Shown here piece by piece: positions 1 to 6,935 of a DNA stretch of 10,904 nt. Position 1 is the first letter of the stretch. Every line of letters begins with the position of its first letter. The notes under the pieces are model-generated. The model was not told the DNA's origin. It searched no databases and saw only the letters and a program-made list of their open reading frames with translations. Where the stretch lies: contig DOFS01000396.1 in the NCBI GenBank assembly GCA_003523945.1, positions 6,349 to 17,252 of the forward strand. The letters are read 5' to 3'. The position numbers and the translations under genes are program-made. The DNA is from Nitrospiraceae bacterium (lineage in GTDB: Bacteria; Nitrospirota; Nitrospiria; Nitrospirales; UBA8639).

Positions 1-823
1 ACGCGGCATAGGTCACGCTCATCACCACCATCACCAGTGGAATAAATGTCACCGACAACCCGACATGTTCTGCCCGTAAAACCAGGAACGCTTCGCTAAA
101 CCTCGCCAGGGTTAACAGTGCGCCCATCAGAACGATCCACCAATACGCCGGACCAATCCTCTGCAGATCACCCGGCCGGACAACTGTTCGAGGAGCTCCG
201 GCAGCACGAGTGGATTGGGGATCCTGAACGCCGACAATCAGCAGGAACACGGCCAACACCGCAGGGATGACGGCAACCCACAATACAGACCGGATATCAT
301 TGGCCAACAGAACCATCAACCCCATGGCCATCAAAGGCCCGAGGAACGCACCGACGGTATCGAGCGATTGGCGAAGCCCGTAACACGTCCCGCGCAAATT
401 CGGGGGCGCCAACTCTCCGATAAGCGCATCGCGCGGGGCTCCCCGTATGCCCTTTCCCACGCGGTCCAGAAACCGTGCAAGAAAAACGGTGGTCAAGCCT
501 GACGCTAACGGAAATAAGGGCTTCGTGAGCGCCGCCATGCCATAGCCAATCACTGTCAGCAGCTTGCGTTTCCTCCAATAATCACTCAGCACACCGGAAA
601 ACATCCTGGTGAGGAGGGCTGTGGCTTCCGCAAAGCCCTCGATAAAGCCTACCGACAGCAGACTGGCTCCAAGCACCGTCACCATATACACCGGGAGCAA
701 GCTGTGAATCAGCTCCGAAGACATATCCATACACAAACTCACCAGCCCCAATGCCCAAATACTTTTCGGAATGGCGGATCGACCGGGGGAAGAAAGAAAA
801 GCGGGGGTTGGAGTATCAGCCAT
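1..823 (-). CDS. MFS transporter, C-terminal part cut by window edge
   Basis: A major facilitator superfamily permease of the inner membrane; the substrate cannot be told. The 274 visible residues start MADTPTPAFL and contain several hydrophobic segments (about 22-50, 55-75, 88-108, 155-175, 178-198, 226-248, 257-274). The loop after TM2 carries a motif A-like SDYWRKRK (residues 80-87). The loop after TM4 reads DRVGKGIRGAPRDALI (120-135), a signature of one MFS subgroup often annotated as permease or drug-efflux protein. Roughly the first 7 of an expected 12 helices are present; the rest lies beyond base 1. The ATG at 823 is the first start after an in-frame stop at 842-844. No good Shine-Dalgarno precedes it, so translation may be weak. 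Family assignment is firm, function is not. Confidence 0.88.
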   Translation of the reverse strand, partial: MADTPTPAFLSSPGRSAIPKSIWALGLVSLCMDMSSELIHSLLPVYMVTVLGASLLSVGFIEGFAEATALLTRMFSGVLSDYWRKRKLLTVIGYGMAALTKPLFPLASGLTTVFLARFLDRVGKGIRGAPRDALIGELAPPNLRGTCYGLRQSLDTVGAFLGPLMAMGLMVLLANDIRSVLWVAVIPAVLAVFLLIVGVQDPQSTRAAGAPRTVVRPGDLQRIGPAYWWIVLMGALLTLARFSEAFLVLRAEHVGLSVTFIPLVMVVMSVTYAA

Positions 824-1534
824 TTCGTAGCTTGGGGAGATTCACACCGACCATGAACGGACAAAACTCCCGTCACTCATTCTTAAGCAGAGGCCGGGAG
901 GTCTCTGATGAATCTTACCGTCATCCAGAAGGTATTTCACCTGATTTCGTTCCCGGCGCATGCCACGGGTTCATGGATGCCTGCAAGCCCACAAACAAGC
1001 CCATTCCGCGATGGAAGAGGAATGGAATCATTCACTGAGCGAATGCGAGAGGATCGGGTGAGAATACCTGTGGTCTCGTGGACGACCCATGCCATAAGCC
1101 GATGGGTCATGTGGCAAAACCCCCGCATCAGTTCATGAGGGCCAGCAGACATCAGCAACGGGTGGATCAAACCGACGAACAGCCGTCGTCAACCTCATCG
1201 TTGTAACAGCTTGAAGCTTGAATGCAACCTCATCCCGGCTCCAGGAGCCCGGGCGCAGACAAAAATCAATAGTGTCTACTATGTTGTGCGTGCCAGGAAG
1301 CCGAGCGGGTGGTAGAAAAAAATGACCCTGCTCGAATGTCTCATAGTGCCGGATAGGCTATCGGTGGGCTGGTGGGGCGGAAGAGGTGAAAAGTTATGGA
1401 CTCCCAAAACCCTTAACACGGGAGAGACAACAGAGACGGCCTGGATGATGAAGACAGTTGAGTCCCAGAAAGAAAATGGCGTATGTTGTGCGAAGATCTT
1501 CCAGGCATGTCAGAACGAAAGGATTCTCAAAACT
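824..1534. other. Gene-poor stretch between the MFS gene and the GWYW-motif gene
   Basis: I see no convincing gene here. A 76-codon plus-strand reading frame (908-1138) has a good Shine-Dalgarno, GGGAGG at 896-901 six bases before its ATG, but its product has no recognisable motif or domain pattern. Two inverted repeats are visible: GACCCAT (1084-1090) with ATGGGTC (1102-1108), and CCCGG (1234-1238) with CCGGG (1249-1253). A heptamer AGCTTGA is repeated in tandem at 1208-1221. Neither hairpin is followed by a T-run, so they do not look like intrinsic terminators. The stretch must hold the promoters of both flanking divergent genes, but I cannot place them. Confidence 0.5.
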
Positions 1535-1849
1535 ATGACGTTGCACGCCCATGCGGAAGCACTCTATGCAGGTATTCGATCATTACTGGGACAGCATGAC
1601 GCGAGCCACGTGCAGGCCAAACTCGCACGTGAACTGCGCCACATGATTCCGACGTGGAGTGAGGCCAGGCCGGACTGTCCGGGATGGTATTGGTTTAAAC
1701 CGCCAGGCGTGAATGAACCACAACTGTTGCACGTGGGTCATGGACGGATTGACACCAAACTCATGGCTGATCTGGGCCCGCCGAATAATCTGGTAGATGT
1801 CCAGCGCATTCAGGGCCATTGGGCAGGGCCCCTTCTTCCACCAACCTGA
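1535..1849 (+). CDS. Small hypothetical protein with GWYWF motif
   Basis: A 104-residue protein of unknown function. The C-terminal half has the pattern PGWYWFKP (about residues 49-56), then an amphipathic stretch and a closing WAGPLLPPT. Small bacterial proteins with a GWYW(F/Y) strand and a terminal W-(A/S)-GP-(L/I)-xPP ending recur in many genomes as conserved hypotheticals; that comparison is from memory. No signal peptide or membrane segment is visible, so it is probably cytoplasmic. The start is uncertain. I chose the ATG at 1535 (MTLHAHAEAL) because AAAGGA lies at 1518-1523, although the 11-base gap is long. The frame stays open back to an ATG at 1322, but the added 71 residues look like low-quality coding sequence. 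An ATG at 1445 is a third option. It converges on the HEAT-repeat gene with 52 bases between stops. Confidence 0.55.
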   Translation: MTLHAHAEALYAGIRSLLGQHDASHVQAKLARELRHMIPTWSEARPDCPGWYWFKPPGVNEPQLLHVGHGRIDTKLMADLGPPNNLVDVQRIQGHWAGPLLPPT

Positions 1850-1901
1850 ACGGCTCTCTCACTCCCGGTATCGTGCCTTTCCTCGTATTCACGCTTCCTG
1901 T

Positions 1902-2993
1902 TCAAATTTGATGGAAATCCATATATTTATGGACCACACTCACCACATCGCGCAGCTTTTTCATCTCCGGAGAGTTATCATAAATCAGCCAGAGCCGGTC
2001 CTGAAGGCGGCCAATCAGTTTAACGGTGGGTTTATGGTGAATGGACCCGACAGCCCACACGACTTCCGTGAGGACAGGAAATTCGATATCGGAGGAAGAC
2101 GTTATCTTCGACACGGCATTGGAAAGATACTCCAGCAGGAGGGTCGTCACCTCCGCATCTCCATCGGCTCGCAAAATCCGTCCTAATCCCTTGGCGGCGG
2201 CGGCTCGAATGGAGACGGCTCTGTCCTGACTGGCAAACAGGTGTTGCAGATACGGCACCACTTCGTGCCCAAGCCCGGACAGGGCACCAATCGCCTGTTC
2301 AGGAGACTGTCCCTGTTCAATTTGTTTCAAGAGAAAAGGAAGGGCTTCCGGATCCGGGAACTGACGAAGCAAATCAAGAATAACCAATTGACGGGTTTCG
2401 GATGTGTTGGGATCGGTGAGCAAGGTCACCAGTCGATGCGTCTGCCCCCATTCACTCAGGAGCATAACCGGAAAATCAAGACGTTCAAGTTCCCGGGTGA
2501 GTTGCTCAAACACAGAAGATCCGGTGTCTAAAGCCTGCGCCTCTGGGGGAATCAGAGGAATCTCCGGCATGGCTGCGTGCACTTCTTTGTGCCAACCCAG
2601 GTCCCTCCCCTCCAGACGATAGGATAACTGGCAGGCCGGACCATGCCAGAGCCGGTCCGGCGTATTGGTCAACTCAGCATCCCCGCCATAGCGAGGGACG
2701 CTTTGTTGGTGTTTACGTTCTTCGCAGATGATGTGGAATTCCACATCATGCAATTGCGTGACATCCGTGACCACCTGGAAGCCCAGCTCTTCGAATCGCC
2801 GCTTGACCACACTGACAATACGCTCGGGCGACTCAAAGCCCTTTTCGCTCAACGCCAGGGCGGATACCCGAATGGTGTGAATGCGGGCAAGCTGTGTTTT
2901 TTGTTCAGAACTGAAAGAGGCACGGCGGGCGACACTGTCCGTGGACAAGACCAAAACAAGAAGGATAACGAGATGCACCACTATTCCCATCAT
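1902..2993 (-). CDS. Exported HEAT-repeat protein
   Basis: A 363-residue protein with an N-terminal hydrophobic segment (residues 2-20, MGIVVHLVILLVLVLSTDS) that looks like a signal peptide with possible cleavage after DSVA at 19-22. It is therefore likely periplasmic or membrane-anchored. Residues 36-90 form an alpha/beta region resembling small periplasmic domains that precede a variable strand. From about residue 185 the sequence turns into paired helices typical of HEAT-like repeats: LVTLLTDPNTSETRQLVILDLL, then PEALPFLLKQIEQ, PEQAIGALSGLGHEVVPYLQHLF, RAAAAKGLGRIL, and LTEVVWAVGSI near 308-318. Such repeats usually bind protein partners. The start is well supported: AAGGGAG sits seven bases before the first of two adjacent ATGs. 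No lipobox cysteine is present. I do not recognise a named family. Confidence 0.75.
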   Translation of the reverse strand: MMGIVVHLVILLVLVLSTDSVARRASFSSEQKTQLARIHTIRVSALALSEKGFESPERIVSVVKRRFEELGFQVVTDVTQLHDVEFHIICEERKHQQSVPRYGGDAELTNTPDRLWHGPACQLSYRLEGRDLGWHKEVHAAMPEIPLIPPEAQALDTGSSVFEQLTRELERLDFPVMLLSEWGQTHRLVTLLTDPNTSETRQLVILDLLRQFPDPEALPFLLKQIEQGQSPEQAIGALSGLGHEVVPYLQHLFASQDRAVSIRAAAAKGLGRILRADGDAEVTTLLLEYLSNAVSKITSSSDIEFPVLTEVVWAVGSIHHKPTVKLIGRLQDRLWLIYDNSPEMKKLRDVVSVVHKYMDFHQI

Positions 2994-3155
2994 GGCAATC
3001 TCCCTTTTGTGCTAGGGTACCAAGGATTGAAATAATCGCAACCATCTATTTTTATCGAACGAGGACGTTTACGAAATGAGAATCCCCCTCCTCTTCACTG
3101 AATGTCTTTTATGGAGAGCATCGATACACCATGGGTCACGACTGCACACATCTTC

Positions 3156-3174
3156 ATTCCCCGGCTGCGGGAAT
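3156..3174. repeat. REP-like inverted repeat ATTCCC...GGGAAT
   Basis: ATTCCC (3156-3161) and GGGAAT (3169-3174) form a six-base stem with loop CGGCTGC. The same core, CATTCCC...GGGAATC, occurs at 10271-10297 with a longer loop. Intergenic CATTCCCG...CGGGAATC elements are common dispersed repeats in bacterial genomes. Two copies in one window fit that, but the cores are short. Confidence 0.4.
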
Positions 3175-3463
3175 CCTTCCAACTCCCGGTCGGTAACACC
3201 TCTTAGGCACGGCGAAGAACCATCCTGGTTCTGAGCACTTTGGTAGGGTCTGAAAGGCGACTTGAATGTTCTTGAGCCCTCCGGAATTCGCAGGATCTTC
3301 CGGTATATTGCGCCGACAGAACAGAGTATCTGGCTGGATGGGAGGGACCCTACCGAAAATCGACAATTTTTTCAATAAGACCGCAGGAGGGGGGGAATCC
3401 ACATGACCGCCCAGCAGGACATCCCGAACAGGGCCCTGCTATGGCGCTTGGCTAGAAATTGGA

Positions 3464-3485
3464 GGAGCGCAGGGACAGCGTCTCC
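3464..3485 (-). terminator. Possible terminator of the alcohol dehydrogenase gene
   Basis: Read on the minus strand, GGAG-A-CGC, a seven-base loop, then GCG-CTCC form a stem with a one-base bulge. It starts 14 bases after the alcohol dehydrogenase stop codon. The following bases, TCCAATTTCT, are only weakly T-rich, so intrinsic termination is uncertain. Confidence 0.35.
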
Positions 3486-3499
3486 TGGCAAATTCACCG

Positions 3500-4555
3500 C
3501 TAACCGGCCGTATCAGCCAACGATTTCATGTCGATGACGAAACGAAAACGGACGTCGCCCTGCAGGACCCGTTCATAGGCTTCATTAATCTGTTTAATGG
3601 AAATGACTTCCACATCGGAAGTCAGGTTATGTTCTCCACAAAAATCAAGCATGTTCTGCGTCTCGCGAATCCCGCCAATCAATGAACCCACCAGACGCCG
3701 CCGCCGCAAAATGAGTGAAAAGGCCTCAAGAGAGATGGGCTCGCTCGGCGCCCCCACAAGAATGTACGTCCCGTCGGTTTTAAGCAACTCCAGATAGGCA
3801 TTGTAATCATGGGCGCCGGAAACCGTATCAATAATGAAATCAAACTGCCGGGTCAACCGAGTGAAGGTGCCTTCCTGTGAGGTCGACGCAAAGTCTGCGG
3901 CCCCGAGACGTTCCGCGTCTTTCCGCTTACGCTCCGAGCGGCTAAAGACGGTCACCTCCGCCCCGAAGGTTTTGCCGAATTTTACGGCCATGTGGCCAAG
4001 CCCCCCAAGCCCGATCACACCAAGTCGATGTCCTTTTCCCACACCCCATTGTCGAAGAGGAGAATATGTCGTAATGCCGGCACACAACAGTGGAGCCACA
4101 CCTTCCAGCCCCAGGGTAGAAGGAATCTTGAGCACATACTGCTCATGCACCACAATATGGGTGGAGTAGCCGCCATAAGTCGGTTGGCCATTCTTGTCGC
4201 GACCGTTGTAGGTCAGGATCATCCCCGCTTCACAATATTGCTCCAAACCCTTGGTACATGACGAACAGGCGCGACACGAGTCTACAAAACACCCCACCCC
4301 GACTCTCTCACCTTCACGCACCTGTGTGACGTCCGTCCCGACCTTCGCCACCCTGCCCACAATCTCATGGCCCGGGACCATAGGGAAAATGGATCCACCC
4401 CATTCGTTCCGCGCCTGATGAATGTCCGAGTGGCAAACGCCGCAATAGTCGATCGTGATCAGGACATCATGTGACCCGACCGGCCGCCGGTCGAAACTGA
4501 ACGGCATCAGTGTGGCGCCGGCTTCCAATGCGGCATAGCCCTTGGTGGCTCCCAT
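3500..4555 (-). CDS. Zinc-dependent alcohol dehydrogenase (YahK/CAD type)
   Basis: A 351-residue medium-chain dehydrogenase/reductase that interconverts alcohols and aldehydes with NAD(P)(H), in the cytoplasm. Catalytic zinc ligands are visible: Cys41 in CGVCHSD, His63 in PGHE and Cys158 in PLLCAG. The structural-zinc cysteines are 94, 97, 100 and 108. The nucleotide-binding motif GLGGLGH is at 182-188. The FSRSERK stretch after the second strand (204-210) favours NADP(H). The pattern and length match the cinnamyl-alcohol-dehydrogenase/YahK group, broad aldehyde reductases. The frame is open further upstream to a TTG at 4624 inside the preceding gene. I chose the ATG at 4555 because AGGAGG lies six bases before it and MGATKGYAALEAG is the usual N-terminus. 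It lies 52 bases after the CBS gene and is probably co-transcribed with it. Exact substrate unknown. Confidence 0.93.
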   Translation of the reverse strand: MGATKGYAALEAGATLMPFSFDRRPVGSHDVLITIDYCGVCHSDIHQARNEWGGSIFPMVPGHEIVGRVAKVGTDVTQVREGERVGVGCFVDSCRACSSCTKGLEQYCEAGMILTYNGRDKNGQPTYGGYSTHIVVHEQYVLKIPSTLGLEGVAPLLCAGITTYSPLRQWGVGKGHRLGVIGLGGLGHMAVKFGKTFGAEVTVFSRSERKRKDAERLGAADFASTSQEGTFTRLTRQFDFIIDTVSGAHDYNAYLELLKTDGTYILVGAPSEPISLEAFSLILRRRRLVGSLIGGIRETQNMLDFCGEHNLTSDVEVISIKQINEAYERVLQGDVRFRFVIDMKSLADTAG

Positions 4556-4607
4556 CATTGCCCTCCTGAGTGGCTTAAATAGATCCTGGTATCGGGGAGG
4601 AGCCTCG

Positions 4608-5453
4608 TCATTGCTCCCTGACAATTCGTGGCCGATCCCTGACGGAAATCATTCGCATCAAATCCCTGACAGACAATATCCCCACAATCGTCCGGTTTTC
4701 GGTAATCGGGAGATGCCGGATATGTTTTTCGGCCATAAGGTCGCTGGCATCATGGACCGTCCGGTTGATATCAATGTCGATCAGGTTTTGCGTCATCACG
4801 GAGCCCACGCGAATCTGAGAAGGATCCTGATTGGCGGCCATCCCCTTTTGAATCAAATCGCGCTCGGTGACAATCCCCACCATTTCTCCAGCCTGGGTCA
4901 CCATGAGGGCGCCGATCCGCTTCTCGGTCATATGCTTCGCCACCGTCAGGATGGTGGCTTCCCGATCGATGGTTTCAATATCCCTTCGCATCAGCACGCT
5001 CAACGGCCGGTACACATCATCCAGATCCCGAATCGGCCCCTTCTCGGCATAGACAAAATGTTTGACCAGGTCACGGACGGAAATCAGCCCAACGATCTTC
5101 TCTTCTTCCGACACACAGAGATGCCGGATGCCGTGCTTCTCCATAAAATGGCTTGCCTCAAGCATCGTTCGATCGGATGGAATGGAGAGTAACGGGCTTG
5201 CCATAATCTGCCCGACGGTCGTCCCCCCGGCAATCAGGCCTTTGGCCATGACCTTGCGAATGAAATCGGTCTCTGAAATCAGCCCGATAATGCCCGAGTC
5301 CTGCCCGTTCTGCCCGGCCGGATGAATAACCAGACACCCGATTCGTCGTGCTGCCATGAGACTGGCTGCATTCGCCACATTCGTGTCTTCGCTCACGCCT
5401 TCAAGGTCACGCTGCATACAGTGCCCAATGGTTTCTCGAAATTCCACGGTCAT
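4608..5453 (-). CDS. Protein with four CBS domains (two Bateman modules)
   Basis: A 281-residue soluble protein made almost wholly of CBS domains, at about residues 8-70, 80-135, 150-207 and 214-270. Each ends in the usual helix start: SETDFI (60-65), SVRDLV (125-130), TERDLI (196-201) and SVRDLM (261-266). Such (S/T)xxD motifs often contact the ribose of adenine nucleotides, so binding of AMP, ATP or a similar ligand is likely but not shown. There is no attached enzyme, channel or DNA-binding domain, so it probably acts as a stand-alone sensor or partner protein. AAGGA lies about seven bases before the ATG at 5453. The alcohol dehydrogenase gene follows closely, and the H1-like gene lies 122 bases upstream on the same strand. 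Confidence 0.9.
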   Translation of the reverse strand: MTVEFRETIGHCMQRDLEGVSEDTNVANAASLMAARRIGCLVIHPAGQNGQDSGIIGLISETDFIRKVMAKGLIAGGTTVGQIMASPLLSIPSDRTMLEASHFMEKHGIRHLCVSEEEKIVGLISVRDLVKHFVYAEKGPIRDLDDVYRPLSVLMRRDIETIDREATILTVAKHMTEKRIGALMVTQAGEMVGIVTERDLIQKGMAANQDPSQIRVGSVMTQNLIDIDINRTVHDASDLMAEKHIRHLPITENRTIVGILSVRDLMRMISVRDRPRIVREQ

Positions 5454-5575
5454 AATCTTTCCTTCTTCATCAAGAGGTGAATGTCGTCCAGGCCTCTCAT
5501 GGTATTTGGATCGTGGCCTCCGGGTGAAACATCATAGCGGGTGAGGCGCTCCTTGTGATCCGTCCGGCACCCCGA

Positions 5576-5953
5576 TCAGGTCCGTTCCTGTTCTTGAATG
5601 AATTGGCGCGCATTAATCAGCTCATCGTACAGGCACAGTTGATTCTTCACCAACAAATGCTCAATCGCCGCGATCCTGAACATCACTTCGGGAAGCATGA
5701 TATCCAGCCGTTCGTTGAGAGCCTCAATCGTTTGGGCGGTCACTCTCGGGGCCCGGGACGCACGCGCACGTTTCGGCTGTGTCGTTTTCCTGGCGGCTGG
5801 CTTCTGTTTCCGGGCGGCTGCCCCCTTTTTGGGAGCCGCTGATCCTTTTTTGGGAGCAAGAGTTCCCTTTTTGGAAGAGGGAGTCCGTTTTTTGTTGGAA
5901 GAAAGAGTTCGTTTCGGTGATGTTTGACGTATCGACTTCTTTTTTACGGCCAT
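5576..5953 (-). CDS. Lysine/alanine/proline-rich H1-like protein with helical C-terminal domain
   Basis: A 125-residue, strongly basic protein in two parts. Residues 1-70 are rich in Lys, Arg, Ala, Pro and Ser and include three perfect seven-residue steps with KKG at 28, 35 and 42; the DNA shows the matching 21-base period (GGGAG or GGAAG at 5831, 5852 and 5873). This resembles histone H1-like and AlgP-like tails that bind DNA or RNA non-specifically. Residues 73-123 (TAQTIEALNERLDIMLPEV...) look like two or three amphipathic helices, perhaps a dimerisation or partner-binding domain. I chose the ATG at 5953 because GGAGG lies five bases before it; a TTG seven codons upstream overlaps that site. 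It is probably nucleoid-associated or regulatory. Lysine-rich tails of this sort expand and shrink readily, so homology in that part is weak evidence. Confidence 0.78.
   Translation of the reverse strand: MAVKKKSIRQTSPKRTLSSNKKRTPSSKKGTLAPKKGSAAPKKGAAARKQKPAARKTTQPKRARASRAPRVTAQTIEALNERLDIMLPEVMFRIAAIEHLLVKNQLCLYDELINARQFIQEQERT
5826..5877. repeat. Three 21-base tandem repeats within the H1-like gene
   Basis: The plus strand carries TTTTTGGGAG-like units beginning near 5826, 5847 and 5868, with the GG(G/A)AG part exactly 21 bases apart (5831, 5852, 5873). They encode the KKG heptads of the minus-strand gene. Such units are prone to copy-number change between strains. Confidence 0.65.
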
Positions 5954-6057
5954 ACTTTCCTCCAAATTAACCAACGATGAATCTCAAAACGAACAACCGG
6001 TCACAAGGATTTGCGTCCTTTTGTCCACGAATACGCTGAACGACTATACACAACCCT

Positions 6058-6154
6058 CTCGGATTTTTTCGAGCGCCCATCATTCCTGAAGACCGGCATG
6101 GCACCTGGCGGCGACGCCATGATGCCATGTTCTACCTGGTCACTTCAGGTTTTT
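6058..6154 (+). ncRNA. Candidate small RNA or plus-strand terminator hairpin
   Basis: A nested stem spans 6085-6149: CCTGAAG/CTTCAGG outside, then ACC/GGT, then GGCATGGCA with TGCCATGTT (two G-T pairs), then TGGCG/CGCCA closed by the tetraloop GCGA (6111-6114). Five T's follow at once (6150-6154). The G-T pairs and GNRA-type loop are favourable only if the plus strand is transcribed. A weak promoter-like pair, TTGTCC (6021-6026) and TATACA (6045-6050), 18 bases apart, would start a transcript near 6057. A smaller hairpin CTCG/CGAG lies at 6058-6073. The 3' arm overlaps the last codons of the PAS-like gene, so the T-run may only reflect its AAAAA codons. The stem itself is clear; the RNA is inferred. 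Confidence 0.35.
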
Positions 6155-6688
6155 CAACTCCTTCTCGATGACAAACTGACATTCGAGGCAAATCCCGTGC
6201 GTTAAGGATGGCACGACCCCGCTCCCCAAAGAATCAAGACAATTCACCGCTTCCTCCAGCTCAATCCATCCCTGGTTCGGGAGACGGATTTTCATACACC
6301 AACTACAGATCGTGAGAAAAGTCTCGCCTCTCGGCACATCGGGATCCAGAAAAAAAACCGGTTCCCGTGCAACCTCACGAATGGAATGTGTCGAAAACAT
6401 CAGTTCGTCCTCCTGAAGAGGAGACACCACGAGTTGAAAATGCCGTTGACAGAGGGAGGAATCGCAGCGAAAGCTGAAAACCGCGGCCTGTTGTTTCATT
6501 CTCACAGTCTTAAAAATCAGGCGGTAGAGATGCCGGAGTTCCTCCCCTTCGATGAACTCCCAAAGGGACTTGCCTATGACAAAAGCCCGATTCAAATGCC
6601 CACCCGCATTCTGGCAGGCGAATTTCAACCATGCCTCATTGATAAACCGAATGTGATCATTCCGGTCGATACTATATTGAATCGACAT
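6140..6688 (-). CDS. PAS-like sensor protein with Cys4 C-terminal tail
   Basis: A 182-residue protein. Residues 3-105 match the pattern of a PAS-like domain seen in small bacterial proteins: YSIDRNDHIRFINEAWLKFA near the start, SLWEFI at 41-46, then the FSFRCDSSLCQRHFQLVVSPL strand pair. The C-terminal part reads TICSWCMKIR (126-135) and later THGICLEC (163-170). Its four cysteines at 128, 131, 167 and 170, with a conserved W and E-E between, resemble the CxWC...HGICPxC tail found after PAS domains of histidine kinases and response regulators, perhaps a zinc site. There is no kinase or DNA-binding domain, so it may be a stand-alone sensor or adaptor. The ATG at 6688 is the first after an in-frame stop; GGAG ten bases upstream is a weak ribosome site. 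Confidence 0.8.
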   Translation of the reverse strand: MSIQYSIDRNDHIRFINEAWLKFACQNAGGHLNRAFVIGKSLWEFIEGEELRHLYRLIFKTVRMKQQAAVFSFRCDSSLCQRHFQLVVSPLQEDELMFSTHSIREVAREPVFFLDPDVPRGETFLTICSWCMKIRLPNQGWIELEEAVNCLDSLGSGVVPSLTHGICLECQFVIEKELKNLK

Positions 6689-6742
6689 GGGCTGGAACTC
6701 CGGGTTGGATGAGACCCTCCCTCAATCTTAAAGAATGGGGTC

Positions 6743-6771
6743 ATATTACGCCAAATGACGAACAGTTCCAA
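6743..6771 (-). promoter_or_regulatory. Possible sigma-70 promoter of the PAS-like gene
   Basis: On the minus strand TTGGAA (6771-6766) and TAATAT (6748-6743) are separated by 17 bases, four of six matches to each consensus. Transcription would begin near 6736, about 48 bases before the ATG at 6688. Spacing is ideal, the hexamers are only fair. Confidence 0.35.
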
Positions 6772-6935
6772 ATTGAAAAACAAGCCCTGGCTCTCCGGAG
6801 TGGACGATGCTGTCAAGAGAACACTCATCCCGCCATTCGTGTCCTCCAATTTCTGGAAGACGGCTCTTCTTTCTTGGTAGAGTGCGGAAGAATTTTTTTT
6901 CGCTGTCCCCCTCATTTCTCCGGAGGAATTGCTGC

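Larger units (their letters stand above)
2994..3499. other. Gene-free stretch with small inverted repeats
   Basis: About 500 bases without a supported gene. It holds the 5' region of the HEAT-repeat gene at its left end and the downstream region of the alcohol dehydrogenase at its right end. Visible structure includes a REP-like hairpin (3156-3174), AGAACC/GGTTCT with a five-base loop (3216-3232), a 10-base palindrome CAGGGCCCTG (3429-3438) and a hairpin just after the alcohol dehydrogenase stop. An 82-codon minus-strand frame (3154-3402) has no recognisable domain and overlaps two of these hairpins, so it is probably non-coding. The density of small palindromes suggests a dispersed intergenic repeat. 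Confidence 0.5.

Noticed and set aside
937..1170. 77-codon minus-strand frame
   Set aside because: It needs a TTG start, lacks a ribosome site and overlaps the inverted repeat at 1084-1108.
1322..1534. Upstream extension of the GWYWF gene to the ATG at 1322
   Set aside because: The added 71 residues look unlike folded protein and the ribosome site there is weak. It is kept only as an alternative.
3154..3402. 82-codon minus-strand reading frame
   Set aside because: No recognisable motif, no good ribosome-binding site, and it covers two small hairpins; better explained as intergenic or repeat sequence.
4556..4624. Upstream extension of the alcohol dehydrogenase to the TTG at 4624
   Set aside because: AGGAGG before the ATG at 4555 and the family N-terminus favour the shorter form; the extension would overlap the CBS gene.
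4542..5192. 216-codon plus-strand reading frame
   Set aside because: It lies antisense to the CBS gene and the start of the alcohol dehydrogenase gene, both strongly supported by domains and ribosome sites. Its product has no domain pattern.
5576..5953. Possible fusion or frameshift between the basic tail and the helical domain
   Set aside because: The frame is continuous, has one good ribosome site and shows no internal restart signal.
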